From NCBI GenBank assembly GCA_914767715.1, contig OU612071.1, forward strand, positions 27,961,681-28,025,680: a stretch of 64,000 bases of DNA, given 5' to 3'. This DNA is from Membranipora membranacea. Lineage: Eukaryota; Bryozoa; Gymnolaemata; Cheilostomatida; Membraniporidae. Shown here in pieces: positions 46,709 to 58,861 of this stretch (its first letter is position 1; each line of letters opens with the position of its first letter). The notes below the pieces were generated by a model. The model was not told the DNA's origin. It saw nothing but the letters and a program-made list of their open reading frames with translations, and did not search any database. The position numbers and the translations under genes were made by a program.

Positions 46709-48683
46709 GTCATATGTCTATATGCATACATCCTATTCTGTCATATGTCTATATGCATACATCCTATTCTGTCATATGTCTATATGCATACATCCTATTC
46801 TGTCATATGTCTATGTGCATACATCCTATTCTGTCATATGTCTATGTGCATACATCCTATTCTGTCATATGTCTATGTGCATACATCCTATTCTGTCATA
46901 TGTCTATATGCATACATCCTATTCTGTCATACGTCTATATGCATACATCCTATTCTGTCATATGTCTATATGCATACATCCTATTCTGTCATACGTCTAT
47001 ATGCATACATCCTATTCTGTCATATGTCTATATGCATACATCCTATTCTGTCATACGTCTATATGCATACATCCTATTCTGTCATATGTCTATATGCATA
47101 CATCCTATTCTGTCATATGTCTATATGCATACATCCTATTCTGTCATATGTCTATATGCATACATCCTATTCTGTCATAATATGTCTATGTGCATACATC
47201 CTATTCTGTCATATGTCTATATGCATACATCCTATTCTGTCATACGTCTATATGCATACATCCTATTCTGTCATACGTCTATATGCATACATCCTATTCT
47301 GTCATATGTCTATATGCATACATCCTATTCTGTCATATGTCTATATGCATACATCCTATTCTGTCATATGTCTATATGCATACATCCTATTCTGTCATAC
47401 GTCTATATGCATACATCCTATTCTGTCATATGTCTATATGCATACATCCTATTCTGTCATATGTCTATATGCATACATCCTATTCTGTCATATGTCTATA
47501 TGCATACATCCTATTCTGTCATAATATGTCTATGTGCATACATCCTATTCTGTCATATGTCTATATGCATACATCCTATTCTGTCATACGTCTATATGCA
47601 TACATCCTATTCTGTCATATGTCTATATGCATACATCCTATTCTGTCATATGTCTATATGCATACATCCTATTCTGTCATATGTCTATATGCATACATCC
47701 TATTCTGTCATACGTCTATATGCATACATCCTATTCTGTCATATGTCTATATGCATACATCCTATTCTGTCATACGTCTATATGCATACATCCTATTCTG
47801 TCATATGTCTATATGCATACATCCTATTCTGTCATATGTCTATATGCATACATCCTATTCTGTCATATGTCTATGTGCATACATCCTATTCTGTCATATG
47901 TCTATATGCATACATCCTATTCTGTCATATGTCTATATGCATACATCCTATTCTGTCATACGTCTATATGCATACATCCTATTCTGTCATATGTCTATAT
48001 GCATACATCCTATTCTGTCATATGTCTATGTGCATACATCCTATTCTGTCATATGTCTATATGCATACATCCTATTCTGTCATATGTCTATGTGCATACA
48101 TCCTATTCTGTCATATGTCTATATGCATACATCCTATTCTGTCATATGTCTATGTGCATACATCCTATTCTGTCATATGTCTATATGCATACATCCTATT
48201 CTGTCATATGTCTATATGCATACATCCTATTCTGTCATATGTCTATGTGCATACATCCTATTCTGTCATACGTCTATATGCATACATCCTATTCTGTCAT
48301 ATGTCTATATGCATACATCCTATTCTGTCATATGTCTATGTGCATACATCCTATTCTGTCATATGTCTATGTGCATACATCCTATTCTGTCATATGTCTA
48401 TATGCATACATCCTATTCTGTCATATGTCTATGTGCATACATCCTATTCTGTCATATGTCTATATGCATACATCCTATTCTGTCATATGTCTATATGCAT
48501 ACATCCTATTCTGTCATATGTCTATGTGCATACATCCTATTCTGTCATATGTCTATATGCATACATCCTATTCTGTCATATGTCTATGTGCATACATCCT
48601 ATTCTGTCATATGTCTATGTGCATACATCCTATTCTGTCATATGTCTATATGCATACATCCTATTCTGTCATATGTCTATGTC
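46709..48683 (+). repeat. 31-bp minisatellite, about 63 units
   Basis: Unit CATATGTCTATATGCATACA plus TCCTATTCTGT. Two positions vary between units (CATA-T/C-GTC and TAT-A/G-TGC), and two units carry a 3-base TAA insertion at about 47178 and 47522, 344 bp apart. The unit has no stop codon on the plus strand in any frame, so all three frames stay open for long distances and give the same 31-residue repeat. The C variant is absent from the 5' and 3' thirds at some positions, hinting at local homogenisation. Confidence 0.95.
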
Positions 48684-48689
48684 ATTGAA

Positions 48690-49114
48690 TTGTACTATTC
48701 TTAGAATAGCATTTTCAACTCACCATTCTCCAATCAGGGAGCTGTATTTTCCAATAGACATTCTCACAATTTTCATTTGACATCGAGCTCAGTCCCTAGT
48801 AGCTTTTTGGAGTTTGCGCAATGTTTGATTATTAAAAAAATCAATTTTCTGTGAGCAACAATTTGTATAAACTAGTGTCTTTTTCTTTTATTTGGTTGTT
48901 ATTTTGAACAAAACAACTTTTATTTATGCCTGTCTTGATAATATAAAACAATAAAACACTATGAAACAAATCCATAAATCAATGAATATTTTATTAGAGA
49001 CTGCATTATATCCGGAAGAATGCATCTTGTTGTAAAGGTTTTAGTCAGGTGACTGGTCCAACACCTCTATTTATTTCCCCATTGCTTTACATGCAAATTA
49101 TGTTGACTTCTCAC
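48690..49114. other. No gene recognised
   Basis: AT-rich spacer between the minisatellite and a possible exon. Confidence 0.3.
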
Positions 49115-49329
49115 CTCCAAAAGCCTGCTTCAGCTTCTTTCAATTCTTTAACCAGACCACTCAAAACGATGGTCTGCTTCTGCTCTGACATACTTGAGAG
49201 TATTGAAAGAAAAACGGTTGTCAAATTTTTTTGGCGCTCAATCAAACGGAGCAAGTGCATTTTTACAGGTTTTCCAGCCAATTTTGCCTCAACTGACTTG
49301 TCTGCATCAAGCGCCCCAAATTGATTTTG
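49115..49329 (-). CDS. Candidate internal exon of an unknown gene
   Basis: On the minus strand a 215-bp open stretch lies between an AG (AATAATTTTAG) and a donor GGAG/GTGAGA. It encodes a helical, charged segment (ALDADKSVEAKLAGKP, then LLRLIERQKNL and SGLVKELKEAEAGFW). No start codon and no neighbouring exon was recognised. It could be an exon of a host gene, a domesticated element or chance. Confidence 0.25.
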
Positions 49330-49731
49330 CTAAAATTATTTAAAACCTCAAATCACCAAAATTTCAATTGCAAATACAACAGGCAACATTTTCATGCCTC
49401 AATATTACTGACCGCAGTACTATCAACTTGCCTGGGTCCTGATTTGTCTTCAGCATACTAGTCATTTTATTTTGGAGGATGGGTGCAACAAGTTGACCTT
49501 CACCCAATTACAGGTGTATTACCACTGTCACGTGGTCATACAGTAAAGATGGCACCCTCTACTAGGGACAGCCAATCACATAGCATTTCACATAGCAAAT
49601 CACATAGACATCTATAAACTTAAATTATTATAGGATTGAGGAGTTCATAAAATCAAGTAAGTATTCCTAAATTAAGTGATTACTGTTTATAAGGCTATGA
49701 GTGAGCTGCTGTTCCAGGATTGAGTTCAGTG
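49330..49731. other. No gene recognised
   Basis: Spacer with a short repeat of CACATAG around 49570-49600. Confidence 0.3.
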
Positions 49732-49972
49732 GTCTATGTGCATACATCCTATTCTGTCATATGTCTATGTGCATACATCCTATTCTGTCATATGCCTATA
49801 TGCATACATCCTATTCTGTCATATGTCTATGTGCATACATCCTATTCTGTCATATGCCTATATGCATACATCCTATTCTGTCATATGCCTATATGCATAC
49901 ATCCTATTCTGTCATATGCCTATATGCATACATCCTATTATGTCATATGTCTATATGCATACATCCTATTCT
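49732..49972 (+). repeat. 31-bp minisatellite, second array
   Basis: About eight units of the same 31-bp sequence as 46709-48683, but most have CATATGCCTATATG where the main array has CATATGTCTATATG, so this array has its own variant. Confidence 0.9.
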
Positions 49973-50446
49973 GATTTTGTATGTGAAGTACCAGTAGTTG
50001 TGAGAACAAATAAAGCTGACCAACTGACACCTTTTTGTTGTTTACCCTAGTAACAGTAGGCTGATGTAATAACTAAAAGGTGCCCTCACAATACAGCAGC
50101 AAGACCAAAATGGAGTATTAGATTTCGCTCACAATATCTGTTGAAGTAGAAGACAACCTCCTAAGCTTTTTCCCTACAGAAATTTTGTCATACCGGTGAC
50201 TTCAAACAAGCTGTGAATCATCATAATAATAGAACTGATCACATTCAGTCACAGACATATTCTGTTGTCTATTGATTTTTAGATGGGGGCACACGACACC
50301 TATTCTAGTTAGATTCGTACTCTCGTCGCTAAACTAAATTCATTATATTCTTCTGGAGACCGCTCACTTACCTGAGATACAAGGTAAGTAAACAGTAAGT
50401 AGCCCTGAGGCGCTGAGAATGTAAGATTGAGCCTCAAGCTCTTATG
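49973..50446. other. No gene recognised
   Basis: No supported feature. Confidence 0.3.
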
Positions 50447-50453
50447 CCAACAC

Positions 50454-50571
50454 CTAGTCTAAGTGCTCAGACTCCAAGGCGCAGGGAGTTACTTGCGCAA
50501 GCTATCAAACTGGAGTTTGATAGCTTGCGCAAGTAACTCCCTGCGCCTTGGAGTCTGAGCACTTAGACTAG
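50454..50571. mobile_element. 118-bp near-perfect palindrome with flanking duplication
   Basis: Arms of about 58 bp (CTAGTCTAAGTGCTCAGACT ... opposed by its inverse) meet at a 2-bp centre near 50512. CCAACAC flanks both sides (50447-50453, 50572-50578), consistent with a tiny foldback element and a 7-9-bp target duplication. An assembly or template-switch artefact is the other option. Confidence 0.7.
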
Positions 50572-50620
50572 CCAACACCCTGCTGCACCTGACTTCAATG
50601 TAATTGTGTCTGATATTGCA

Positions 50621-50672
50621 GCTTTCCGCCCCGTTGACTTTCCGCCCTGTTGACTTTCCGCCCCGTTGACTT
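50621..50672 (+). repeat. 16-bp tandem repeat, three units
   Basis: CTTTCCGCCCCGTTGA repeated three times, the middle copy with one change. Confidence 0.7.
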
Positions 50673-53231
50673 GTGTCCTGTAACACTTATTTGTATGGAA
50701 CAAGAATGCTGCCCAACTCTATAATACTGTATTTGGGTTGATTAGGCCACATGGCTGTTGTTGCCTGGCTCTCCTTCATTGTTCTCAGGCCGAGACTATT
50801 TTAAGAGGTTAGAATAATGTACTGATCAACCTGGATTTTCGATAAATGCAATGCAGCTTTGACATGAATATCATGTTGTGAAGTTTTATAGAAACTACTA
50901 AGACCGTTAATGTTAAAGTCTAGCGCATAAAATCAATACAGGATATCTCATGGATTTTAAGGTAACTGCTATCTGCACCCACCACAATGTGCACAGGAAT
51001 GTAAAATTCCTGGTTGACGATCACATACTCCATTCTCCGCTATTAATGATCTATTAAATTTTAAGGCATATTGCGGATATTTCTCACAGTAACAATGTTA
51101 TCATGATTATTTTACAGCTAGTGTCTCAGTTAGCTATACTTATGGATGAATAAGAGATGCCCACAGCGGCATTGTTGACTTGTTACTGAACAGCGTTACC
51201 TGTCACAGCTCAGTAGCCTCGTGTCCTGGTGAGTTACAAGCAGTCAGGCCAGAGACCATAGATAGTATATGTTCTCTGGTTAAACTGATATGACTTAGAT
51301 CAAGTTTGCCTGCCTTCGGAGTTGCTCCCCTCCGTTGATGACCCGACTTTACTTATCAGTGGAGGGGGAGTAACTGAAATGCGGGCAGACTGAGTCCGTA
51401 TTGGTGTATATGTCTTCTTATTGCTGAAATCATCACAGCATCGATCTTGAAGCCATTGAAATGACAATTCTGCATTTAAATAGAGGATGACAAAATGTAG
51501 CTGTAGTCCACTTTCGCCACAGGGGAAAATGTGCCTATTTAATTATCTATGAATAATGAGGCTTCAGACTCAAAACTGTCACTTAGTTGGCAAAGAATTT
51601 TAACAAACTAGTAAAGAAGAGGCCAAGTATTAACAAACTAGTAAATAAGAGGCCGAGTATTAACAGCTGGTGTCTGTGATTAAAACTAACGATATAAATA
51701 TTGAAAGTTCATTTATTTCACTCCCAGATTTCGACATTCAGTCCAAAATTAGGTGACAACACCAAGATTTAAGCATCATTTTGCTATCTTGTAGAAATCA
51801 ATCTGCATACATCACCCCTAGTGGCAGCAAGAGGTTTTCTTTGTTCAAAGCACAAACCAGGTTTGCTAAGGGTTATCCCCTCATTAAATAGTGGAGGACA
51901 ACTCTATGTTGTTGATTTTGAAATGTGGTTCTCTGACATAAGACAATAATTTTGTGTTTCTTACTTGTTGAGCTCGCACAAATGAGCCACTTGGGTGTGA
52001 CTATCAACTTGAATCTTTGAGCTGGCTGCCCTCCATCCTAGTCCTAGCTTTTTGGTCATTTTTTTCTCTTCAAACAAACTCTGGGCTTTTCAGGTTCAAT
52101 TTTTTTTCACACCTGAATGTGTCCGCTTTAAGAGTGAAGCCATTCGATCTGGCTGGATGAGTTTGCATAAATATGCTTCTAGTGATTTGAAACTTTAACC
52201 ACTCGAGTAATGCGCTACTTCCCAATCATTCCCCAATTTTGTATCACTTTTATGTCGAAGGCTCAAATTGGTCATGGTGTTTTTCAGTTTCTGTTTTCCT
52301 TTGCAATGTCCTGCACTGCTGAGATTTTCTACTACAAAGAGTGTAGCTTGTTTTTTCAATAATTTTAGTCTACTTCCAGCTGGTTTTTTTTTTGCCGATG
52401 AAGTAATAGATGATAATACAGATTAGAGGCCCAAATTTGGTTCTCATTCAAACCTCTCACTTTTTTTTGCCATGAATTGCCTAACGTCTACTGAGAGACT
52501 TGTTGTTTTATCATGTGAGTCTGTATAATCTGCATCAAAATTGTCGATTAGTTTTGAAATTTCTTTGTTTAGTTTAGGAGAAAACTTGAATGTTACCAAC
52601 TCTCTGCCATGGGGTGCAGGTTGATAGATGATTGCAGCATATGTTAAATGCTTCGGGCTAAGTTTGCCATTGACCTTTCAACATACTGCATTTTTAATTG
52701 CAAATAATTCTTCTATCTGGTCTGTGATGATAATTTGATAAGGGCGGTTTGCCTTCATAAAAGTGTTTTCTTACCAATAATCATACTGGAATGTTGTTAC
52801 AGTTGTGTGGTAGTGCTGCCACCACGAGTAACGATTGAAGCCATGTTTCCAGTTTGTTCTGTGTTTGGATTTGGTTACTGCTAATACACAGTGAAAGGAG
52901 TGAAAATCAAGACGGGAGTAAACGTCTTTCTGTGCCTCGGTTGGCTCGTACTTTCAAACCGTGAACCACTGAATTGGAAGTTTTCTTAGTTTCAGTACTT
53001 CATTTCTTGACTTTTGACTTGTAGAAATAAAAAATGCTGTTAAAATCAGCTATCTTGTAGTTGGAGGTCCCAATTGGCAGTTTTTGGCCTGTGTTGATGC
53101 ATCGCATCTATTTGTGAATAACCAAACTGGAAAATATTCAAGGTTGAAATGGATTGTTGAAAACTAGAGTTAAGGCATGTTTCTCTGATATTGTGGAAGC
53201 ACTTCACATATATTATTGTCGTGTATTCAAC
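50673..53231. other. No assigned gene
   Basis: 2.5 kb. Holds a 30-bp duplication (TAACAAACTAGTAAA-AAGAGGCC) at 51600-51662, a GGAGGGG-type inverted pair near 51325-51375, and about 130 bp at 52060-52190 similar to 57990-58075. On the minus strand around 52430-52700 a frame with few stops (LSPKHLTYAAIIYQPAPHG, ELVTFKFSPKLNK) may be a decayed coding piece of unknown type. Confidence 0.3.
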
Positions 53232-53537
53232 TTACATGTATTGTTGTAAGAATGGGCACAGTATCACATCGGTCCTTGCTGCAAATTCTCTTAGTGTCCT
53301 CTCGTAAGCTAATATCATGGGGCCCGCTGCGTGGGTTTCCCCCCTTTGTACAATGTCTGGTATCCCTGATACCAACAGCTTGATTCCCGATCGGTCTAGG
53401 TATTGTCTCATGTGAAATAGTGTAGACCCCGGGTAGCTAAAAGTATCGATCTCAGGGAGGTCCAGGTATCTCACGATGCTGTTACCGTTGACAACGTAGG
53501 TATTGTTAGTTGCCATCTCTTCCTTCCTAAATCTCAC
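53232..53537 (-). pseudogene. SGNH-hydrolase-like fragment of a retroelement ORF
   Basis: Minus-strand 101-codon frame. The segment YVVNGNSIVRYLDLP resembles block I of SGNH/GDSL esterases (usually G-D-S, here G-N-S), followed by a FSYPGSTL turn typical of such proteins in LINE or retroelement ORFs. It stops after LCPFLQQYM. A CCHC zinc knuckle lies just upstream in another frame (53572-53613). Esterase domains are known in CR1-type ORF1 proteins; the match here is by motif only. Confidence 0.35.
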
Positions 53538-53571
53538 AATTCCTTCCTAAATCTCTCTCTTTCTTATCTCT

Positions 53572-53613
53572 ACATTCCTTATAGTCATGTGCAAATCCTC
53601 CACATGTGTAGCA
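53572..53613 (-). pseudogene. CCHC zinc knuckle
   Basis: Minus strand reads CYTCGGFAHDYKEC, an exact C-x2-C-x4-H-x4-C, with basic flanks (RGRG, RDKKERD). It is frame-shifted relative to the SGNH-like piece downstream; a duplicated CCTTCCTAAATCTC between them may explain the shift. Confidence 0.55.
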
Positions 53614-54124
53614 GCCTCTTCCTCTGGATTGATGTTAGAACAACCCAAAATATCAAGTCAGACTTTGAAAATATCTGTATTGTTGCATCTTTCACAACTA
53701 GGAATCTAAGATAGGAATGATAAATCTGTTTCCAACATGTTATGTATTAATGGCCTCAAAAAAAGACACACTAAAAATCTCAAGATTATATCTCTTACAC
53801 ATCTGGAAATACATACACTAGAGTAAAACAGAAATGGAGAAAAATGGAATTAGAAAAAATCAGTGCCAAAGTTTCAGTTTATATGATTGTCATAGTACAT
53901 TGTCAACACTTGTCTGTTTTACATCTTTCCTGCATCATACTCCGCCCTCTATCAATTCCTACAAATACAAATGTGTAGTAGGTGATCAGTGTGTAGTGGC
54001 ATAGACAAATAACAAATAAAAAAGTGCTTGCAAATCATTTTACGCTTTCTTCCAAAATCTGTTTAGTAATCATTTTGAAATATGGGTGAGTGACAACATA
54101 CCTTCTTATTACCAGCACTATCTT

Positions 54125-54995
54125 TTATACCAGCAGCATACTCCTCCCTGTTGTTTTCCTTCTCTTAGCATACTTCCTCTCAGTCTTCTGCTTTACTTTC
54201 TCCGCTCTAGCAGCTACCTGTCTCCTTCTGTTCCTCACATCAGCTTTGTCATTTGGCAGCCCGACAGATTTACTGAAACATGATCCATCACACCAGCAGC
54301 ACCTTTCTTGAACTTTAGAGTAGCCAATACAGTGGCTACAAACACACTTAGTAGTCCAGTGTTCCTTTGGGCACCTCAACCAAATCAAGATGTTGAATGA
54401 CTCTTTTGCATTTTGAGTCATGGCTCGTTAGCATCAACTGAATATTGCATCACTGCTGGGGGCTTCTAAGGCTGGCTTGATGATTGCTCCAACTTGAGCT
54501 GGGATTCCTTGGACAGGTTCAGGTTTGATGTTATCAATCGGACCCAGAGCAAGTTTATTATATTTATACCAGGTGTCAGAATCAGTTGGGCAGTTTTTAT
54601 GCTGTGGATTGGGATCGGATGACATATAGTATGGCAATATGGCAATATGCATTTTGGTAACTCCTCAATTGAAGAACCAGTTTTGCAGTGCTTCCTAATG
54701 TCATTACCATAATAACTCTTGCATGATTTTAGCAGTGAGCTTCCCCTTTCCGGCAATCCTTCCTTTTCCCTTGTGGTTTTTCCTCAATGCATTCCACTCT
54801 CTCTGCATACCAGAACCGTCCTCCTGGTGAAATTATCAGGCTGCCTGCAGAGTCTGTAATGAGATTCTTCTGATTCCAACATTCACCACACAATACAACA
54901 TAATTCATACACACTCCATTCTTATAATGAAGTGGTCCCATTCTCATTTTACCAAGCTTGCATTTATCACACAGCAGCTCACCTAGTAACTGACT
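54125..54995 (-). pseudogene. Mutator-like (MULE) transposase C-terminal remnant
   Basis: Minus-strand pieces in order. 54995-54729: IPDCITGSKAHLSQLLGELLCDKCK, a metal-binding-like N-terminal part with a second C-x2-C (CGEC). Around 54760-54650: KSYYGNDIRKH. 54652-54434: DPNPQHKNCPTDSDTWYKYNKL. 54421-54125: TQNAKESFNILIWLRCPK followed by a basic tail. These blocks match the order seen in the large Mutator-like transposase family common in marine invertebrates, which binds metal near its ends and uses a DDE core. The core and DNA-binding part are missing, with at least three frameshifts or stops. Confidence 0.6.
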
Positions 54996-57500
54996 GAGGT
55001 GGGCTTTTGATCCAGTAATACAATCTGGTATTGCTTGTACTGCTCATAGGATGAAACATAATTTATTCCACTAATTGGGATGTTTCTTATAGAGGAGTAG
55101 CAGGAACAGCAGTATGTTCATTACTCACAGCTAGAGGTTTCCTCTCTTTTGACCAAGCTTTTGGCAGAGGTATACTCTGTACTTGACCGATCAGTTGGAT
55201 ACAAATATTCGTTATGGAGTGGAATCATTGATGCCAAGGTGCAGTGGTCCAGGTCTCCTTTCTCCCTGCAGTTTGAATTACAATGAGGCCTCCTTCCTCA
55301 TCAGGGATAAGTTCTCACATGTCCGCATGCACCACTCCTCTAGTTGTTCTCTCGCTACTTTTTCTGCTTCCCCGGTGTCACTCTATGAGCCGATGCTGTT
55401 TTTAAACCTCCTGAAGTAATATTTTACATGTTTAAAATAATATATAAATACCTATAATAATAATACTACAACTATTGATGATACTTGCACACATATGTAA
55501 AAATTTGAATTGAGTTGGTGCGCAGATCAACCTTCTTTTTCAGTTTAATACTGCTAAGCTTCTCGATAGCTACATAGACACACTTTACAGAGCTATTGTA
55601 TTAAATGTTGAAAATTAAAATTAGCTGAACAGCCCAGATCAGCGCATGGGGAAAGCCTGCATATCATAGCAGTTCTGTGACGGCACTAAACCACTATGCT
55701 GCACATTGAGCGGTTACTAGGGTGAATTGACGAGACTTTTAATTGCACACCAGCTTCTTTATTGCTCTCTCAAACAACACACACTAAACTGAAAACTATC
55801 TCTTATAAAGTATTACCAAAAGGATGTGAAAATAGGATATCATATGATATCAATTAAATTGCAAAAACTGGGTAATAGCAAAGTGATAATTAATTGGCTC
55901 ACACTCATCAAGACGGCAAAGCTAACACCACACACCAGGACACAGCCCATTACTTGGTCATTGTTATTGTAATAAATGTCTGTTAAATTGTCATTATTTC
56001 TGTCACTGGACGTGAATAGGAAATGATTATTATTATGGCATTTCCAGTGACAGCCAGAACTGTCACTGTCATGACCTGATACTTAACAGGTGATGGCTGT
56101 CACAGTTCCACCTTCAGCACAGACCTTGATCCTCCCATTATAAAAATTGGTTACGACACCAGGGAAGTTGTCTCACACCTGAAAGAAAATCAGACAATTC
56201 CTAATTAACTATTTAAGAGTAGACCGTTATACACATGTGTGCAGTCTGCGCAAAGAGTTGTTACTCCACTGTTAATCACACATAAACTATTAACTCAACA
56301 CTGAACTGCCATCTCAGCCATGACCGTGTTGGGATGACCGATATGCGAAATTGTTCACGTATTGGCACGGCCACCAACCCATGTGTCGCCATGGGCACGA
56401 GTATGGTATTTCTGTCATCGGGATATGCCCCATCCCTTAGCACTTCAGCGTTTCTAGCGACGACATCTATATGGAAAACAAAATAAAAACAAATACCGTT
56501 CATTATTTACTTATTTCAAACAGGCTTGCCAACCAGAGTTTTTCTGCCGTGGGAATACAGTGTGCTGTTCCCCTCGCACCACCACCAAATATAAAACAAT
56601 GCTTTTATCTTGTACCAGCAGGAGAGGAATGAGGTACCTTTAAGTGTTTTGGTGTTCCATTCCTTTTCAGCCTGTTGCTTAAGCAAAGTAAATAAAAAAA
56701 TATGATCAAATATCAAAGGTCAAATCCATAGACTTAATAATAAACCTAAACAGGACCCCATATGGAGGGTTAGCATTGAGGCACTGAGACATTTAATTGT
56801 GGGCGACGTAATGACATTGTAAGCTTACTACCTTCACTGCATATTTGGAGCCTATGGTTATGGAGTAAGTTCAACATCCAAATGTACAAAAAAATTGTCA
56901 AATTTACAGAAAATTCAAACGATATAAATATGACCCGAATGTAGGGGGTCATGAACATGTACAGGGGTATTATATGTATTATCTATGATTGCAAAAATAC
57001 CATAAATTATCAACTATTTAAAAGTTATAGTTCTTGGTGTAAAACTAAATGTCTGGTTCAGCGAGAAAATCATTAATTGGTATTCATAAAAAGATTTCAT
57101 TCGTTGCATAGTTGTCGTGCACCTCCTTTCTTCATCACCTCCGTTTTTCATCTGAAGTGATGCCAGATACAGTATGCAGTATGTAATGGCCATCTGGTGG
57201 ACTGCATAGCACAACTGCGAGTCTATTAATCTTTTTTCTGGCTTTCATTCAATACCAAAGTTGTATGCATCAACCAAGCGAGAATGGTCTATCTGCATGC
57301 AAATAGACGTTTTTGCTTTAAGTCCAACAGAGCAGCTGGCCAGAATTAACCAACAAAAATGGTCTATGTGTCATTTTTTGCAGCAACCCACCCCCTTGTC
57401 CATTTATGCTACCTCAATCTTCTTTTGTCAACTCACAACCATCCCACACAGGGGAGGCAATCCCAAAGGTGCAATTACCAGATCTGTTTACTTTTTCTGA
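54996..57500. other. No assigned gene
   Basis: 2.5 kb without a supported gene. On the minus strand 56279-56466 is open behind a CATATAG acceptor and reads DVVARNAEVLRDGAYPDDRN; it may be an exon but has no recognised family. A small inverted pair with CAGTGACAG/CTGTCACTG lies near 56000-56070. Confidence 0.3.
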
Positions 57501-58485
57501 TTAGAGCCGCAGTCGTTTAAAACAACACAATGTTTGAGATGAGGGTGTCATTTTCCATATAATTTTTTTCTCATGGAAAGTTTGAACTTAACAAAAAAGG
57601 AAAACAAAAAGTTAAGTCAGCTAACCAAGCAAAAATTCATAATCAAATTCATCAAAAAGAATAATACATTAAAAATAATCAATATCGATAAAAATGTAAC
57701 TCCTTGCGATGCTTGTACACGGGCTACTGTACACCATGGACTTTAATTGCGTCAATTCCAATTTATCTTCCAGAACCAGGGGCTAGGATGACATCAGATG
57801 TCATCTTCCTGAGTCTATCTCTGGTAGCAAGGAGCTTGTATCTTGCCTACATCACATTACTTTAATTTTTTTCAGACAAGCTCTCTCAAATGCGTCACTA
57901 AGGTGTGTATTTAGTTTTATCCTTATGAGAAGCACCCCCCCTCCATCTCTACTCTGGTGTTTTTTTCTCTTTTTTTTCCTCTTTATCAGACTAATTCTTG
58001 TTCTTTTCAGGTTCAAATTTTTTTCGTTCCTGAATGTGTGTGCTGTTAGAGTGAAGCCATTTTCTCTGGCTGATAATTTGCCTCCACCAGTTTTTTTCTA
58101 TATTGACGGAGCCTCTTTTCTCATATCAGTTCGTGTTGATGATCAACCAAGCTTTTTCTCTGAAGAAGCTCAGTCAGACTCGGATATTAATGTTACGCAT
58201 CAGTTTAACACGGATCTCTTGAGCAACTTGAAAATCCTTCAAACCTGAGATCGATCTAGAATATTAGGCTACCCGGTTGATCATTATGATGTCACAGTCA
58301 TCATATCCCTAGATCTGCAGTCACATTGTTAGTAGTAAAAGTGGGAGCAGGTCGTTAGCCCGAACCCATTGAAACGAATGAGCGGCTCGATCCCTTTTGT
58401 AACGTTCCTGGTGGAACGACTACTCATATTGTATGGGAGTTGTCAATTTCTACCCTATCACAATAATAAGATACATACTTAATCT
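57501..58485. other. Region left of the Polinton genes
   Basis: The element's left end should be here or further left, but I see no terminal inverted repeat because the other end is outside the window. About 80 bp (57990-58075) resembles 52070-52150. An open stretch at 57925-58248 has no domain. A hairpin GATGACATCAGATGTCATC lies at 57788-57806. Confidence 0.35.
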
Positions 58486-58857
58486 ATGGATATTTTCAGT
58501 ACTTGTTATTTGCATTTATGTCGCATTAGAAGTAACATGGTGGATGCTAGGCTACAGCGTAATATTCATGTCTTAAGAGACCTGCATAGGAGCAGAGGAG
58601 CAAACCGCAAGCGCATACTTCAGAATCTGGGTGATGACACAGTTGATGCCTTGAGCGACTGTGCATGTAATATAAGGAATGGTAATGTTCCACTTACGAC
58701 ACACCAATTCAGGGCACTGAAGCCATATCACAAACATTTGAAACAGCTAAGCAAAAAGTCATTATCTCGCAAGAGCAGAAGGAAGACATTAATGAAAGGA
58801 GGATTTATTGGGCTTTTACTAAAACCACTTGTTAAAGTGTTACTAGGAGGAATGTAA
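58486..58857 (+). CDS. Polinton small basic protein with hydrophobic C-terminus
   Basis: Predicted 123 residues; the better-conserved part probably starts at the second methionine (58537). It is rich in Arg, Lys and His in the middle (KHLKQLSKKSLSRKSRRK) and ends with a short hydrophobic stretch (GGFIGLLLKPLVKVLLGGM). A helical segment precedes (VDALSDCACNIRNGNVPLT). A protein of this shape is commonly found next to the integrase in invertebrate Polintons. It may be a core or membrane-active minor virion protein, but this is inference. The stop is four bases before the next start. Confidence 0.65.
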   Translation: MDIFSTCYLHLCRIRSNMVDARLQRNIHVLRDLHRSRGANRKRILQNLGDDTVDALSDCACNIRNGNVPLTTHQFRALKPYHKHLKQLSKKSLSRKSRRKTLMKGGFIGLLLKPLVKVLLGGM

Positions 58858-58861
58858 GGAG

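Noticed and set aside
46709-48683. CRISPR-like array
   Set aside because: The repeats are contiguous, with no unique spacers, and this is animal-type DNA.
46714-48780. Long ORFs of 157-688 codons in the minisatellite
   Set aside because: They exist in all three frames because the 31-bp unit lacks plus-strand stops. There is no codon bias or start signal.
54086-54311. Plus-strand ORFs at 54086-54311
   Set aside because: Antisense shadows of the Mutator-like transposase remnant.
57925-58248. 107-codon ORF left of the Polinton genes
   Set aside because: A poly-T/poly-Phe start and overlap with a dispersed repeat make chance likely.
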